From the NCBI GenBank assembly GCA_963678705.1, contig OY783210.1, forward strand, positions 20,771,331 to 20,835,330: 64,000 nucleotides of DNA, given 5' to 3'. The position numbers were made by a program, and so were the translations under genes. The notes beneath the pieces are model-generated. The model did no database searches, was not told the DNA's origin, and worked only from the letters and a program-made list of their open reading frames with translations. Source of the stretch: Panorpa germanica. Lineage: Eukaryota > Arthropoda > Insecta > Mecoptera > Panorpidae. Positions 52,734-64,000 of the stretch are shown here, in pieces; position 1 is the stretch's first letter; every line of letters begins with the position of its first letter.

Positions 52734-54767
52734 CACCAAGAGAGTCAAAGAGCGTGACAATTTTACGAGAGACAATGTAAATTTCTCTTTCATTATAACT
52801 AGTTGTAAACAACAAGAAGTATACAGAGTATTATGTATTCAAAACATCTATTACTAAATCGTGTTTGTTCGATAGACAGTAAAAAATGATAAACAGAAAT
52901 ATGAACAAAAAGAAGATAAAAAAAAAACAAGAAAATAGTAAAAAAAAATTACTTGAACAAATTATACAGTCAAACCGAAATAGCGTGCTGAATGTTCTAT
53001 CCCATTGACTAAGTAAAAGTCATAAATATCGTGAGGTAAATGTTGACTTAAGAGGACACTGAATTAACTTTAACACTATTTAAAAAAATGTATTTTCTCG
53101 AAATTTTGACCCTAAAAGAACCCGTTTCTATGTTCATTTACATAAGATATTTGTTCCTTCTTTGGGCCTACATGTGGCAGTTATCGGACAAATTACTATG
53201 TCTAGGCTCAAATGAGGATGGTATTTAAAACCTCATATAAACCTAATCTCTTTTTAACTCTTTATTTCATATTCATCCCTTAACAATAAAATCCATGTCA
53301 TACATACATTTCTTAACATGTTTTTTGTCCATTTCAAGTTTAAACGAGGTTTACACAATAATAAAATAGCTCAGACTTAAAATAAAACGATAATCATGAT
53401 TTTATTTAGGATCAAGCGAGGGTCATATGATAATGTTTAGTATGAGAAGAGGTTCACTTTACTGTTTTCAGGGCGAAAAGAGGAGCAAAGATCCATTTTA
53501 GGATCAGGATAGGTCTAAAATTTCGACTCGGCTATACTTCTTATTTTATGAAAATTATAGAATTGGCGTTGACGTCATTTTAAACGTCTTAAGAAATATT
53601 TTTCTGGCTAATTTATTATTTTCCAGTGCTGGCTTAATAAGTATCGAACGACTGCAAAAACCCAACGTGTGGTTCAGTGAAATCGAAAGATCATGCCTGT
53701 ATTGTTAAATGTGGAGTTATGATTTTGTAAACCGTAATGACAGAATTTGTAAAGAAGTACATTATTAAAATGCTACTTTCGTTTTAAAATGCATTGCAAA
53801 TTTCATAAAAGTCTTCTGTAATAATGAAACTAATTTGCATTTCATTTGTAAAGGAACGTTACAAAATATTTTTACCATCTGTTTTTAACTAAAAACTATT
53901 TTATAACTGTTGCAAGTTTTATTAAATCTACAACACGTTGTTACTGTACTATTGTCAAAAATGGAGCCCCTCAGAAGTCTAGTGCGATTGCCGTTAAATC
54001 CGCCACTGAATGTCCATATAAGAAATAACATTATAACAATTCCATATCAATTTCTATTTATAGTATATCGACGGCAATATTATATTTTTTTAGAGTTAAT
54101 TAGACCTCATAAAATTAGCTTGAAGCTAGACCAATTAACACCGCAGGATATAAATAAATACAAATCAAAAATTCATAAAATAAAAAAAAACCTATTAAGT
54201 GCTAATATTATTCACATACGAGTAGCATAAAAGCAACACATTTTTTGTGAATGGTTTTTGTTGCATTGGACCTTTATTAATGGAAATTGGTTTGGTGGGT
54301 AGTCTTTGTTTTGTTGGTGAAATCCGCAAATCTCATTGAATTGGAAAGAATTTTATATGTTTTTTACCATTGTATTCAATGAATACATGAATACGTCTTG
54401 TTCTTTTTAATGTGTTAATTTTGAGTTTTCGGTTTGGAAGCTATAATTTTATATTTAATCCATAGCCAATCTATAATATTACACCATTAAATGATTTCGC
54501 ACCAAAAGATATTTATTTGTTTGTATGTATTAATAAATGTATAAATATATACAATTGAAAAGGAGGAATACTGATTATCTACCAAAGCAAAAGGATAGAG
54601 TTGTGAAACGAGCAACAAGCGAGTCCAGGAATTTTCGTTGGTTCATTGTCAAATGTCTCAGGTCATTTTCAGGAATAGGGGGAAAGCTTACCTTTTAATA
54701 ATTAATTAATGCTGAACCTGAGTACTTTTGTCTTACATCCTCTTATTAATAAAATTGTCATTTTAAT

Positions 54768-55394
54768 ATTAAAGGGATCCAAAGTCATAAAAAAAATAAT
54801 CTGCATGTGATGTCACATCCGATGCTTTGCCATCTCTTTTATACAACAGAAATACATACCAGTGTGTGTGTGCAATACTCATTTACTACTAACAGTTTGG
54901 TTGTACATCCTATCAAGTTTTATCCCAGTAAACATTTGGTGAAGTGCCCTATTTTGTGACATTTCTATCACTATTTCACTTCAATTATAGTTCGCAACAA
55001 CTTTATCTTCATATGTATTCCGACAGGTGGAGTGGTTCTGTCATCTGTAGCCGATAAAACAGACATTTCATATTGAAGAAACTGAACTATAAATGAACTC
55101 TTTCATGACAAAAAAATCATACGCATCTCCAATATGATGTCAAAGTGACTCCAAAATGCTCGAAAATGTTTACTGGGATATTATGATTGTTGTGAATCAA
55201 GATAAATGATCTCGATTATTCGTTTTTTCTGTGACGTCATACGCAAAGCTAGAGAAATTTTATTTTTAGACAGCTATATTTCCGTCAAATTTTGGATACT
55301 TAAATAAATAGAAACGCGAATATACATACACTGACCTATATTTCAATTAAAAATTTAAAAGCGATCCCTAAATAATTATTTCATTAGCCCATTA
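54768..55394. mobile_element. degraded second copy of the 44479-45052 element
   Basis: Shares, in order, ttaaagggat(t/c)caa, gtgatgtcaca-like, catctcttttatacaacag, ctatatttccgtcaa and an agcccatt end (55387-55394). The middle part 54900-55190 has no counterpart in copy 1, so one copy carries an insertion or the other a deletion. The left boundary is uncertain. Confidence 0.5.
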
Positions 55395-55746
55395 GAAATT
55401 AATATGGCATCAAAAGTTTTTTGTGTAGTTATGCATCATTAAAATACTTTGAACTATTTTTAGCTCGTAATCTCATGCTGTTTAATTAACAACTTTTTTT
55501 TAAAAATAAATTACTCATTATGTGATAGCCAATATATTTATCTCAATGTTTAATTCAGCGTGGGCGATCTGCAAAACCTTTTTTTATATATATTCCCCGA
55601 AATGATTTCCATATATACTGGTATACATATATATCAGTATAATTAAATTAAAAACAAAATGTAACACATTAAAATAATTGATAAAGTTGTCTTGTGCTCC
55701 ATTAAATTAATTCCCGCAGAGCTTCCCAAATATAGTTCATGAAATC

Positions 55747-56162
55747 TCAAGTCAACACATGAACACAAATACTTTGTGAAACACACCCATACATGTAAAG
55801 CTTCCAAATGATTGAGTCTCTTTCAAAGTTTAACAGAGACACCGCTAGGATCTCTGTTGTCTGTTGATGCCCCATCTCCAACTTCTTCTTGTGGACCATT
55901 TGTCTACTTGTATGTTGTTTGGCAGTTACTGGGGGCCATCTGAAGTAGGAGTGAGCGGGTGGTTTGTTATAAGGGGGCCCCTGTGGTCTTTTAACTCCAA
56001 TACACATTCAATACGTCGCGCCTCTATTACATTATCCATGGTTCCCATTATTCTGCTAACGTGATAAATACCATGACCTGTTTTAAATCTACCGAACAGT
56101 TTTTTAAGAAGGCACGGGCCATTTGTTTCATATGTTTTATTACAAGTTTTTATAAAGCACAT
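55747..56162 (-). pseudogene. possible decayed coding segment, unrecognised
   Basis: Two overlapping minus-strand frames look continuous if one shift near 55930-56005 is allowed: first CLLKKLFGRFKTGHGIYHVS, RIMGTMDNVIEARRIECVLE, LKDHRGPL; then FRWPPVTAKQHTSRQMVHKK, KLEMGHQQTTEILAVSLLNF. G+C is well above background for more than 400 bp. No known domain recognised, and no splice sites seen that make it a functional exon. Confidence 0.3.
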
Positions 56163-58045
56163 AATCCTGCTGCCTCTGTAAATTTCTCTAGATAATTTGT
56201 TTCAGAAAGCACTGAATCGTTTCAAGTTAATATTTTCAAATTTCAATATTTTTCACATTTTTGTTCTTAATGAAATGTATTTTTTTACGTGGCCTCTTAA
56301 TATAACTTTGGTATTTTATCTTTATAACACAAAACAGAAAATGGATTAAAAGTCTGGTTTACACTAGGTATAATATATGTTTTATGGTTTTATTGTATAT
56401 TAATTTAATATTATTGCATTGTTTAAAATCGTGGTAATAAATAACTATGTATGAAAGTAACACTATTAAGTTGTAATAAAAATTTTATTGTTTAAATAGA
56501 ACTAATTTTAGTGAATTTTATTTATATATAATTGATTGATGCATATGGTGATTAGAAATATATAAATTATAATATAATGAAGAGAAGCAGTTGAATTGCT
56601 CAGTTCTTGGTTTATTAAAGAAAGTATTATATAAACTCATTGACTCTATGTTAAAGGGGTCAATATCAAAATTTCAAATTTAAGACCGAGATAGAAATCT
56701 CTTATCCAAAATGATTTAAATTTTAATTGACATAAATTAGAACATCTGTCTTATCTTTGACTAAAACATAGATACGTTTGCGTAGAATTTGATTATGTAT
56801 TTCATTTTTTCAGAAGTTTAATATTTTATAAAGAGAATAACTGAACTAAGACCGTATTTAAATAACTCTTATCATGTAAACCAACCAGAAATAATACAAA
56901 TTTTATATGAATGATCCTTTTTTAAACAATAAGTTGGCAGCAAGTTTAAGGCACTCTGCATCAAGCATGGGTTGCCGTTGTCGTTGCCGCTGCCGATGCT
57001 TTAGTTAGACAATTAAAAGAGCTGAAGAGTAGATTGTATTTGTCTTGTATAGGTACCAATCACTAACGGAACGAAAAGTAAATGTACTACGAGTATAAAC
57101 ATAACAAGCGATCATTAAAAAAATGATTTAAACGTGAAAGGTTGTTCCAATCGATGGCAGATGATTAAAGAACGAATTGTCGGGATACTTAACTATAATT
57201 AATTAAAAATTGACTTGATTTGTTTATTTTATATAAAAATAAAAGATAGTATATAATAGTTGAATAATATTTATATTTCGAGTATTATTTTATGTTTGTA
57301 TGTTATTTTAGTTATATTTGCAATATATACAGTTTTGTTTTTTATATATATAATAGTTATAGTTTATATACAATAAATAATACAAAGAAAATATCGTTAA
57401 TAAGTAAATAATAATAATAATGAATTAATAAATTATTTTAATATCAGTAACTTAAGTCGTTGTGTTAAACAGTCTTAATTTTATTTTGACGTGCTTGTTG
57501 ATAGTTTTTCTTATTTTACCATATGTTTTAAGCACGTCGTTTTATAATTATATTATAGTTTGTGCGCATGCGCATGTGTTTCTAAAGTTCATATTTTTCA
57601 CATATGTTTTAATAGGTATCCATATAAGGCATGTGTTGACCGCACTTATTTTAAACATTAGAACTAAACGGCGCGACATTGTGTGTGTGTGTGTTGGCCG
57701 CAAAACTCGAACCTGAACTTGAACTATTCCTATACAATTTATTACACATGTATATAAAAACAAATAAGCACACAGTATAAGCAAGAAACCAGCCAACCAC
57801 AAATTGCGACATTTCTTTAGAGTTGTTACAGACTTACAGGTTCAGTGTTCTCACAATATAACTTGTTTTCTTATATAACTTGTATTTCGTCAATATTTAT
57901 ATTTATCTAAGCATTCAAGATGTTTTTTGTCACCTCTAAATTATTATTTTAACATTGCACTATTTGACCATTTTATAATATTTACAACAAACAAAACAAT
58001 TATTTTCATAGTTTTTATTATGTTAACATATTCACATCACATCAA
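56163..58045. other. gene-free AT-rich DNA downstream of the Toll gene
   Basis: Very AT-rich. The region 56950-57010 holds ttgccgttgtcgttgccgct, a short imperfect CCGTTG repeat. The open frames at 57462-57802 lie on both strands and have no motif. Confidence 0.5.
57671..57696. repeat. (GT)n simple repeat
   Basis: About 18-20 bp of GT repeats. Confidence 0.8.
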
Positions 58046-58298
58046 TTTATTTTAGTCAAAGTACCTATAAATTTATTACGTATCACAATATTTGATTAAA
58101 TAATGAATTAAGTCGTTTTAACTGTCTTTATTATCACAAAATCACTTATAGTACTGCGCTGATTAGAAACATACGTTACTTATTTAACAACATCAACAAA
58201 AGATTACATTTTCCAGGAACACGAACTTGTTTTTCTTGTAAAACATTTACAAAACTGTGAATTTTTTGTTGATGTGATTAAATTTTGGATTCCGCTTG
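58046..58298 (-). terminator. probable 3' UTR with AATAAA polyadenylation signals
   Basis: Reading the minus strand past the Toll stop codon, AATAAA hexamers occur at 58132-58127 and 58051-58046, about 170 and 250 nt downstream. AATAAA is frequent by chance in DNA this AT-rich, so the exact signal is not decided. Confidence 0.35.
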
Positions 58299-61200
58299 TC
58301 AAATGTGTATAGCTACAGTTCTCGGTGAATTTGCGTTTTGATTTGGTGGGGGTGGAACTAAATTACCCATAGGTTGATTAGCTGTATGATTTCTGTTATT
58401 ATGTCGATGAACATGAGGTCGTAAATTTGATGGTGCAGCTCCTCCAGGTCCTCCAGTTACGCCTCCTCGAGCTCGTTGATTGTTAGGAACATCAGGTAAA
58501 GCGAATCTTAATTTTTCCCAAAATAATTTATCACCCCACTGCAAATACGTATTAGTTTTTAAATACAGTCTTATATCAGGATCTAAATCCTTTTGTGGCA
58601 CTTCCCCAAGAAGTACCACGATCAGCCTTCTTCGTCGGTCTCTTAGTACTTGATGGTGGGCGGATTTAAATTCAAATCGACACCATTCAGATTTTATAAA
58701 GTTTTCTGATAACACCATGATAGTTCGTCTTGAAGATTCAACTGCTTGCACTATCGTGTCCGCTATGAAGGCCCCGACGGGAAAATCTCTGTAATGGAGA
58801 CACAATTTATACTGAGGGTCACCATTTTCTAATATCGGGGCTAATTCTTCGGCAACAAACGCTTCGTCTTTCGAACTATAACTCACAAATGCGTCAAACA
58901 GTTTATCTCGCTCGTCACGATCATTTTCAGAAGCTCTGTAAAACAATCGAACCCCAAACCGCGAATGAAACCAAACTCTCATTTCCTGACGGAACACAAA
59001 GATGATCAGCGTTGCTATTATCACTATCAGGAAGGCGGCCAGTGTTGCAATCAACAACGGAAGATAATTTTCTATCGCTTGGTGGTGCAGTATTGTTTTC
59101 ATAGACGTCAAGTTACCGTTGATACTGTTGTCAATGTTTGCCGCGCCAGTGCATGCAGTGACATTGTCGAGCATTATAAAGAAACCCCGTTCCGGGTTAT
59201 CGGCGTACATTTCCTCACTGTAGAAGTCTAATTCCGTGTTGTTGTTCTGATAAACACAGCGCACTTTAGTCATGTCTTTGACACTATCACCACGCTTTAT
59301 CCACTCACGTAACTTTTCAGTGTATTCACAGTCACAGTTCCACGGGTTCGCTGATAATGTTAGTTCGCTAACTCCAGGTGAAAAGTACCACACTGATAAC
59401 TCAAACAACCTGTTGTGGTCCAACCGTAAGATACGTAAATTTCTGAGGTTGTGAAACGTGCTGTTGTGTATCGATGTAATACGATTGCGTTGAAGGTACA
59501 GCTCTCGCAAAGAGTCCAAACCTTCAAATTCATGTCCTTTTATTTGATTCAGTCTGTTTTGGTCTAAATGTAACAACTCCAACTCTTTTAACCCGTTGAA
59601 TGTTCTGTTATGAATGATTTCAATGTTTGATGAATTAAGAAACAACACTTTTAACTTTTTCCGGCCGATAAATGCATGGCTCGCAACTGCGCGAATGTCG
59701 TTACCATCGAGATATATTTGGGTCGCATCCATCGGTATCTGATCGGGTAATTTATCGACATAACCACTCGCGGAGCAGTCCACTACATTCGCGGACCATG
59801 ATTGGTCATGGTAACAGGTGCATCTGTCCGGACAAGTCATTTCACAATCACACGCGTCGAAGTCACAACAATGGCACAATGCAAAACAATGGGTTTCGTA
59901 TTTACACAAAAACTGATAAGGCGCGGCTTCTACTAGGGGTACGTAGGTACGTCCTCTGTTGTACAGCAGTTTGCAGTAGATGCTGTCCAGGTCCATCAGC
60001 TTGGGCTGCGTGCGCGCTCGATTCGCTCCGTTGGCCTTCTGCAACCAGTCCAGAGTGCAGTCACACTGATACGGGTTGCCACCGATGTAAAACTCAGGCA
60101 GAGGTTTATCTTGAGGAACAGCCGATATTCTCAACGAGTTGGGATCCAAACTTGTAATTTTATTACCGAATAAATCAACACGGGTTAAATTAGGTTTTTT
60201 AAAGAATGTGTACGATTGCACTTTTGTTATTAGATTGTCACTCAAAAATAACATTTCCACGCTGTTTGGAATTGCACTGCCTGTTATTTCTGTTAGTTTA
60301 TTTGCACTCGCGTCAAAAGTACTTAATGACAGTTGAGATTCTATCTCAAAATAATTGCCCAGTTCGCTGATTCGATTGGCATGGATGTCCAGCCATTGGA
60401 GTCCTGTAGGGATGACTGCGTAGTCGAACCATTCCAGTTGGTTGTCAGAGATGTTTAACCAGACGAGGCTCGGAAGCTTTGCGAACAATCCACCGATATC
60501 CGTCAGATAATTTCCGTCCAGTCGAATGGCCTGTAAATTCAAATTAACATCAAAAGCCCCTTGTTCCACTTTTTGTATTTTGTTTCTTGAAAGATTTAAT
60601 ATCTTTAAAGCTGACATTTTATCGAAGATGCCTTTACTGATGTTTCCGATGTTGTTTTCTGTCAAACGAAGCCCGTACATGTGTCGCATGTCCCCAAATG
60701 TCGCGTTCACGATATTCACTATGTGGTTCTCACCGAGGTCCAGTGTCTTCAGCAGTGGGACGTGCGTCAGCGCTTGAGGAACCTCTATTAATTTGTTGCC
60801 GTTTAAATGGAAATCTTGAAGACTTGTGGAGTTCTTTAAAGCAGCAGGATGGATGGTGGAAATTCGATTGTTGTCCAAGGAAAGCAATGAAAGTCCATAT
60901 AGGCCATTAAACGTATTGGCTTCTATGATATTCAAGTGATTATTGGACAGGACAAGAGTGTGAAGATTGGATAATGCGGAAAATGTATTTTCAGGAATTG
61001 TTTCAATGAAATTGTCATTTATTTTTAATATCTGAAGACTGTATAGGTCTTTAAATACAGCGGACTCAAGTTTTGCGATACGATTGTGTGATAAATCCAG
61101 CACTATTAGTCGCACCATTCCAGTAAAAGTAGCAGAGTTAATCCATTCAGCTGATAACTCATTATATGAGATGTCCAAAACTATTAGCTGAGTCAGTTCA

Positions 61201-62120
61201 CTGAATATCCCCGGGGCTAACACATTGATGCTGTTATTTTGAAGATAAACTTCTTTAACACCGCGTGAATCTGCAAATAGTTCTGGCGGCAGGCTGTTTA
61301 AACGATTGTCTGCCAACTTGACGGTTGACAGTGATGTCAAACCTTCAAAGGCTCTGTCAGCTAGAAACGTCATTCCATTACCTTGTAGAAAAAGTGTGTG
61401 CAATCTACTCAAACCAGAGAATATGGCAGGCGGTAGGTTGTCTATATTGTTTCTTGATAGGTCTAGCACCTTGATACTACCGCCGCACCGTTGCGACGGG
61501 TTACGTGTCGCGGTATTCGAGAAATGAAAAGTTGCAACTTCTCGAATTCGATTTCTCGTTAGATTTAACACTTCTAAGGAATGCAGGGGGCACAATACTC
61601 CTTCCGGCAACCCCCACATATTATTCTCCCCTAAATCTAACCGTTCTAGTAGTGCTAATTCTTCAGTGAACGCATTTTGAGCTACTTCGAGTGTCATCGC
61701 CGACCAATCCGTGTTATGCGTCCTTACAGTCAGATTCCGTAGCTCCCTCAAACCTCTAAAAGCTCCTTCTGACAAGTTCCCAATCTTACAGTACTCAATC
61801 GATAACTCCCGAAGCTCAACAAGTGGTCTAAAGCTCCCCGCACTCAAACTACTTTGGAAAAATAAAGCGTCGCTGCACTCTAACCTCAACCGTACTGTGT
61901 GTTGGGGTTGTATAACACTGAAATTAGTATTTTCTAATTCACTGTTTATTGTTCTTAATCTACACACTAAAGCGACATCGTCCTCCCCTTCGCCACCCTC
62001 CACGACTACCCATTTACATTCATCTGGCGCTTGATAACGCAACGCTTTGCTTAACGACGCCGATAGGACACCGAAAATAGCTCCCATAAGCACCGTAAAC
62101 ACAACGGGACTTCCACGCAT
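58299..62120 (-). CDS. Tollo: Toll-8/Tollo-type Toll receptor, complete single-exon CDS (1273 aa)
   Basis: Single-pass membrane receptor of the insect long-Toll class. In Drosophila these proteins act in epithelial patterning and planar cell intercalation, and Tollo also tunes epithelial immunity. Seen: signal peptide about 1-25; an ectodomain block with RTINSELENTNFSVIQPQ (57-73) typical of the Toll-6/Toll-8 group; about 20 leucine-rich repeats (80-680); a first LRR C-terminal cap (Cys 686, 688, 716, 739); a cysteine cluster (745-782, containing CCDFDACDCE); further LRRs (797-915); a second cap (Cys 929, 931, 955, 990); a membrane helix 1019-1043; and a TIR domain about 1073-1208 with box 1 FDAFVSYS (1075), box 2 RDFPVG (1111) and box 3 FW (1200). 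The tail is Gly/Pro/Asn-rich and ends TVAIHI. The first Met directly precedes the signal peptide and the stop is TGA. No frameshift or intron is seen, as is usual for these genes. The class is certain; Toll-8 rather than Toll-6 is a judgement from overall resemblance. Confidence 0.93.
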   Translation of the reverse strand: MRGSPVVFTVLMGAIFGVLSASLSKALRYQAPDECKWVVVEGGEGEDDVALVCRLRTINSELENTNFSVIQPQHTVRLRLECSDALFFQSSLSAGSFRPLVELRELSIEYCKIGNLSEGAFRGLRELRNLTVRTHNTDWSAMTLEVAQNAFTEELALLERLDLGENNMWGLPEGVLCPLHSLEVLNLTRNRIREVATFHFSNTATRNPSQRCGGSIKVLDLSRNNIDNLPPAIFSGLSRLHTLFLQGNGMTFLADRAFEGLTSLSTVKLADNRLNSLPPELFADSRGVKEVYLQNNSINVLAPGIFSELTQLIVLDISYNELSAEWINSATFTGMVRLIVLDLSHNRIAKLESAVFKDLYSLQILKINDNFIETIPENTFSALSNLHTLVLSNNHLNIIEANTFNGLYGLSLLSLDNNRISTIHPAALKNSTSLQDFHLNGNKLIEVPQALTHVPLLKTLDLGENHIVNIVNATFGDMRHMYGLRLTENNIGNISKGIFDKMSALKILNLSRNKIQKVEQGAFDVNLNLQAIRLDGNYLTDIGGLFAKLPSLVWLNISDNQLEWFDYAVIPTGLQWLDIHANRISELGNYFEIESQLSLSTFDASANKLTEITGSAIPNSVEMLFLSDNLITKVQSYTFFKKPNLTRVDLFGNKITSLDPNSLRISAVPQDKPLPEFYIGGNPYQCDCTLDWLQKANGANRARTQPKLMDLDSIYCKLLYNRGRTYVPLVEAAPYQFLCKYETHCFALCHCCDFDACDCEMTCPDRCTCYHDQSWSANVVDCSASGYVDKLPDQIPMDATQIYLDGNDIRAVASHAFIGRKKLKVLFLNSSNIEIIHNRTFNGLKELELLHLDQNRLNQIKGHEFEGLDSLRELYLQRNRITSIHNSTFHNLRNLRILRLDHNRLFELSVWYFSPGVSELTLSANPWNCDCEYTEKLREWIKRGDSVKDMTKVRCVYQNNNTELDFYSEEMYADNPERGFFIMLDNVTACTGAANIDNSINGNLTSMKTILHHQAIENYLPLLIATLAAFLIVIIATLIIFVFRQEMRVWFHSRFGVRLFYRASENDRDERDKLFDAFVSYSSKDEAFVAEELAPILENGDPQYKLCLHYRDFPVGAFIADTIVQAVESSRRTIMVLSENFIKSEWCRFEFKSAHHQVLRDRRRRLIVVLLGEVPQKDLDPDIRLYLKTNTYLQWGDKLFWEKLRFALPDVPNNQRARGGVTGGPGGAAPSNLRPHVHRHNNRNHTANQPMGNLVPPPPNQNANSPRTVAIHI

Positions 62121-62560
62121 TTTCTCTTGTTTATAAATATCACTTTATTTTTCACAAATTCACATTATTTTTTTATATAGGGTATAATCCAATTGGAAAA
62201 CATCGCGTAATCCATATAAGTTGTATCGAACACACATTTTCCTTTTATTTATTGTACATTTCACTATATTTTAATATAAACCAATTAATTTTACATCAAA
62301 TTTTAATTCATACATATATATGTTATCTGGTTTGAATTATATGCACGCTTATAATTAAATATTGATTGTTGTTGTTTTTGAAATGCTATTTAGATAAATT
62401 TTATCAACAGTTTTATTTATTTTTGTAACTAACGAGTTGAACCGCACGGTCTTGCGCTCTCGTTGGTAACTGTTCTAAGACTGAACCAAAAGTCGCTTTA
62501 AGTTTGTGTCGGTGAGTTCAGCTTACTCGATTCTTCAACTTCAACCAAAAGAAGTTAAGG
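62121..62560 (-). promoter_or_regulatory. presumed 5' UTR and core promoter side of the Toll gene
   Basis: Upstream of the start codon on the minus strand. An Inr-like TCAGTC lies at 62484-62479 (candidate +1 at 62482), with AGACC, a match to the downstream promoter element RGWYV, at about +31 to +35, three bases off the canonical spacing. The segment 62440-62560 is less AT-rich than its surroundings. A TATATAAA-like box at about 62172-62179 is only about 50 bp from the ATG and would leave a very short leader, so I favour the Inr/DPE candidate. If the leader is contiguous it would be about 360 nt; a 5' UTR intron is also possible. Start-codon context is gagaaaATG. Inference only. Confidence 0.3.
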
Positions 62561-63535
62561 AGCAATAGCATAGAGTGGTTCATCGGACAAGGCCATTCCG
62601 ACCAGTCTGTGTATAAAACATAAAAACAGAAACATTCAGGTATACTTTCAATAATTGACATACAATACAATACCTGTCTCTTTTTAACAACAGTAATACA
62701 ATTTGTTTTAGAGTGAGAGGAATGTCTTGTGTTAGAATTGCATTGCTATAATCGGTACAGTCATGTTTATCAATATGATTCATTATAATTGCATTTTGTT
62801 TATATTTAATTTTCTAATATTGATTGGTTATCAACATCGTTAGTTGGTTGAGTTTATTTGGTATGAATCAGAATTTTTAATCTTATTTAAATTTCTTCAA
62901 TTCTAGGAACAAAGCAATATATTGTTATTCAAGCTATTGAAATTATGACACAGTCACTTGGTTGGTGTCTCTTCAGGTTCGATTCTTAAACCAATGTTGT
63001 AGTTTTTCGTAAAAAATCAAAATGAATAAACAAAGAAACATTACTTCTGTAATACAGGCTGTTCATAACACGCAATTTTGTAAAATTTACAATAAAAAGT
63101 TTACAAATTTATAGCCTCTTTACAAATTTTTTGTAGCAGTTCTAGTTTCTTCTCTCTTATTTTCAAAATGGTGGCCGAATGCGATGCGTCCGAAAAATTT
63201 CTAAAAAGTGACTAATTCCTAAACATTTTGTGCTATTAAAACAACTTTATATGTATCTAGTTCTGATCATATATAAATATTAGGTAGTGGTGTAGGTCTT
63301 ATTATAGACCACATAATAACTTTCTTACGTTTAAGCATTCAAATATATTTAAAAAAAAAAAGAATTAAAAATTCCTATGAAGTAAAACTTTAGCTTTAAT
63401 ATTTCCAGTGTGGATTAACTTAACTTATCTTAAGCCTCTTAAGTTAATGATAATAAGTAAATAAGTTTCAAAAAAAATTTAGTTAAAAATGTAGTTTAAA
63501 ATGACCTGAGCAATACTTTTGTTCAATATGTACTC
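62561..63535. other. AT-rich DNA upstream of the Toll gene
   Basis: No coding feature recognised. This could contain Toll upstream regulatory sequence or an unseen 5' exon. Confidence 0.4.
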
Positions 63536-63565
63536 AGGTAAGACAGTTTAGGAAGGGGAAGAAGT

Positions 63566-63748
63566 ATGGTGTTACACGCATTTGATGGCAGCTCAAGAAC
63601 CTGCAGTGTGCAGAGAGCTCTGAGTCTCGAAGAATTAGTCGAAGAAGCCACTACATGTTGGATTCTGTTTAGAGATAGCAATAGTGGCATAGACAACGAA
63701 CCTGAAAATAGAATTTTTTTGCAAGTTTCTTCACGTCTGAAGGTGTGA
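63566..63748 (+). other. short open segment of coding-like composition
   Basis: Sixty codons with balanced composition (MVLHAFDGSSRTCSVQRALS, LEELVEEATTCWILFRDSNS), ending just after ctgaag|gtgtga. Upstream, tactcag|gtaagac at 63530-63543 looks like a splice acceptor/donor pair. It could be an exon or a transposon-gene fragment. No family recognised. Confidence 0.25.
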
Positions 63749-64000
63749 AAATCAATTGTTCTGTTGGAGGATTATATAATTAACTCTTTTTAATTAATAC
63801 CGATGCAGAAATCTTGAATGAGAATTATGTGGAAATATTAATAACATTTCTACTTACTTTGTCTAGTTTTATGTCAACTCATTAACAATTATCAAATGTT
63901 GTTAATAGGTAAATATTAGCAACTATATTCCAAATTACATTCAACTAAATTTAATTTCAATTTCAATTTTAGGATTATCTTTAATTATTTTGTATAAAAT

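Larger units (their letters stand above)
48621..54767. other. gene-free AT-rich DNA with two hAT-like ends and repeat A copy 2
   Basis: The 106-codon open frame at 53910 begins with TTG and carries no recognised domain (MEPLRSLVRLPLNPPL is its least AT-biased part). Not called as a gene. Confidence 0.45.

Noticed and set aside
53910..54230. 106-codon plus-strand open frame
   Set aside because: Starts with TTG, has a Lys/Ile-rich AT-driven second half and no recognised domain.
59672..60157. 161-codon plus-strand open frame
   Set aside because: Antisense shadow of the Toll coding sequence; the cysteine-rich look comes from the Toll LRR-cap region read backwards.

Overview
The window is AT-rich (roughly 70 % A+T by eye) animal nuclear DNA, almost certainly from an insect. 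It holds one unmistakable protein gene and about 58 kb of gene-poor sequence full of decayed transposable elements. The gene, on the minus strand at 58299-62120, is an intact 1273-residue Toll receptor with a single-exon coding region, best matching the insect long-Toll group (Toll-8/Tollo, with Toll-6 as the alternative). Reverse-transcriptase remnants resemble the basic, glutamate-rich non-LTR elements common in Hymenoptera, but this does not fix the insect order.

Layout: 1-58 kb has no convincing complete gene. Recognisable content is (a) tails of non-LTR retrotransposons at about 185-480, 18985-19140, 20241-20736, 23036-23530, 40423-40775 and 46620-46760; (b) two mariner remnants, one (6610-7056) a clean internal-deletion derivative with both terminal repeats and a TA target site, the other (25465-25740) a decayed 5' end; (c) non-autonomous DNA elements with terminal inverted repeats at 16536-16957, 20041-20240, 37486-38164 and 44479-45052; (d) several two-copy interspersed repeats, hAT-like ends, tRNA-like SINE heads, hairpins and microsatellites. 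58-62 kb is the Toll gene; 62-64 kb is its presumed promoter side.

The most interesting structure that is not a transposon is a pair of plus-strand sites, at 17933 and 47029. In each a good 3' splice site is followed at once by GTGAGT, and a second GTGAGTAC donor lies 54 or 62 nt further on. This is the architecture of recursive-splicing (ratchet) sites with short RS-exons, and would mean that much of this 'empty' DNA is one giant plus-strand intron. That is inference; the splice motifs themselves are in the sequence. A second notable structure is a LINE-tail insertion at 20241-20736 flanked by 67-68 bp direct repeats, sharing its 5' boundary with a second copy 2.8 kb away.
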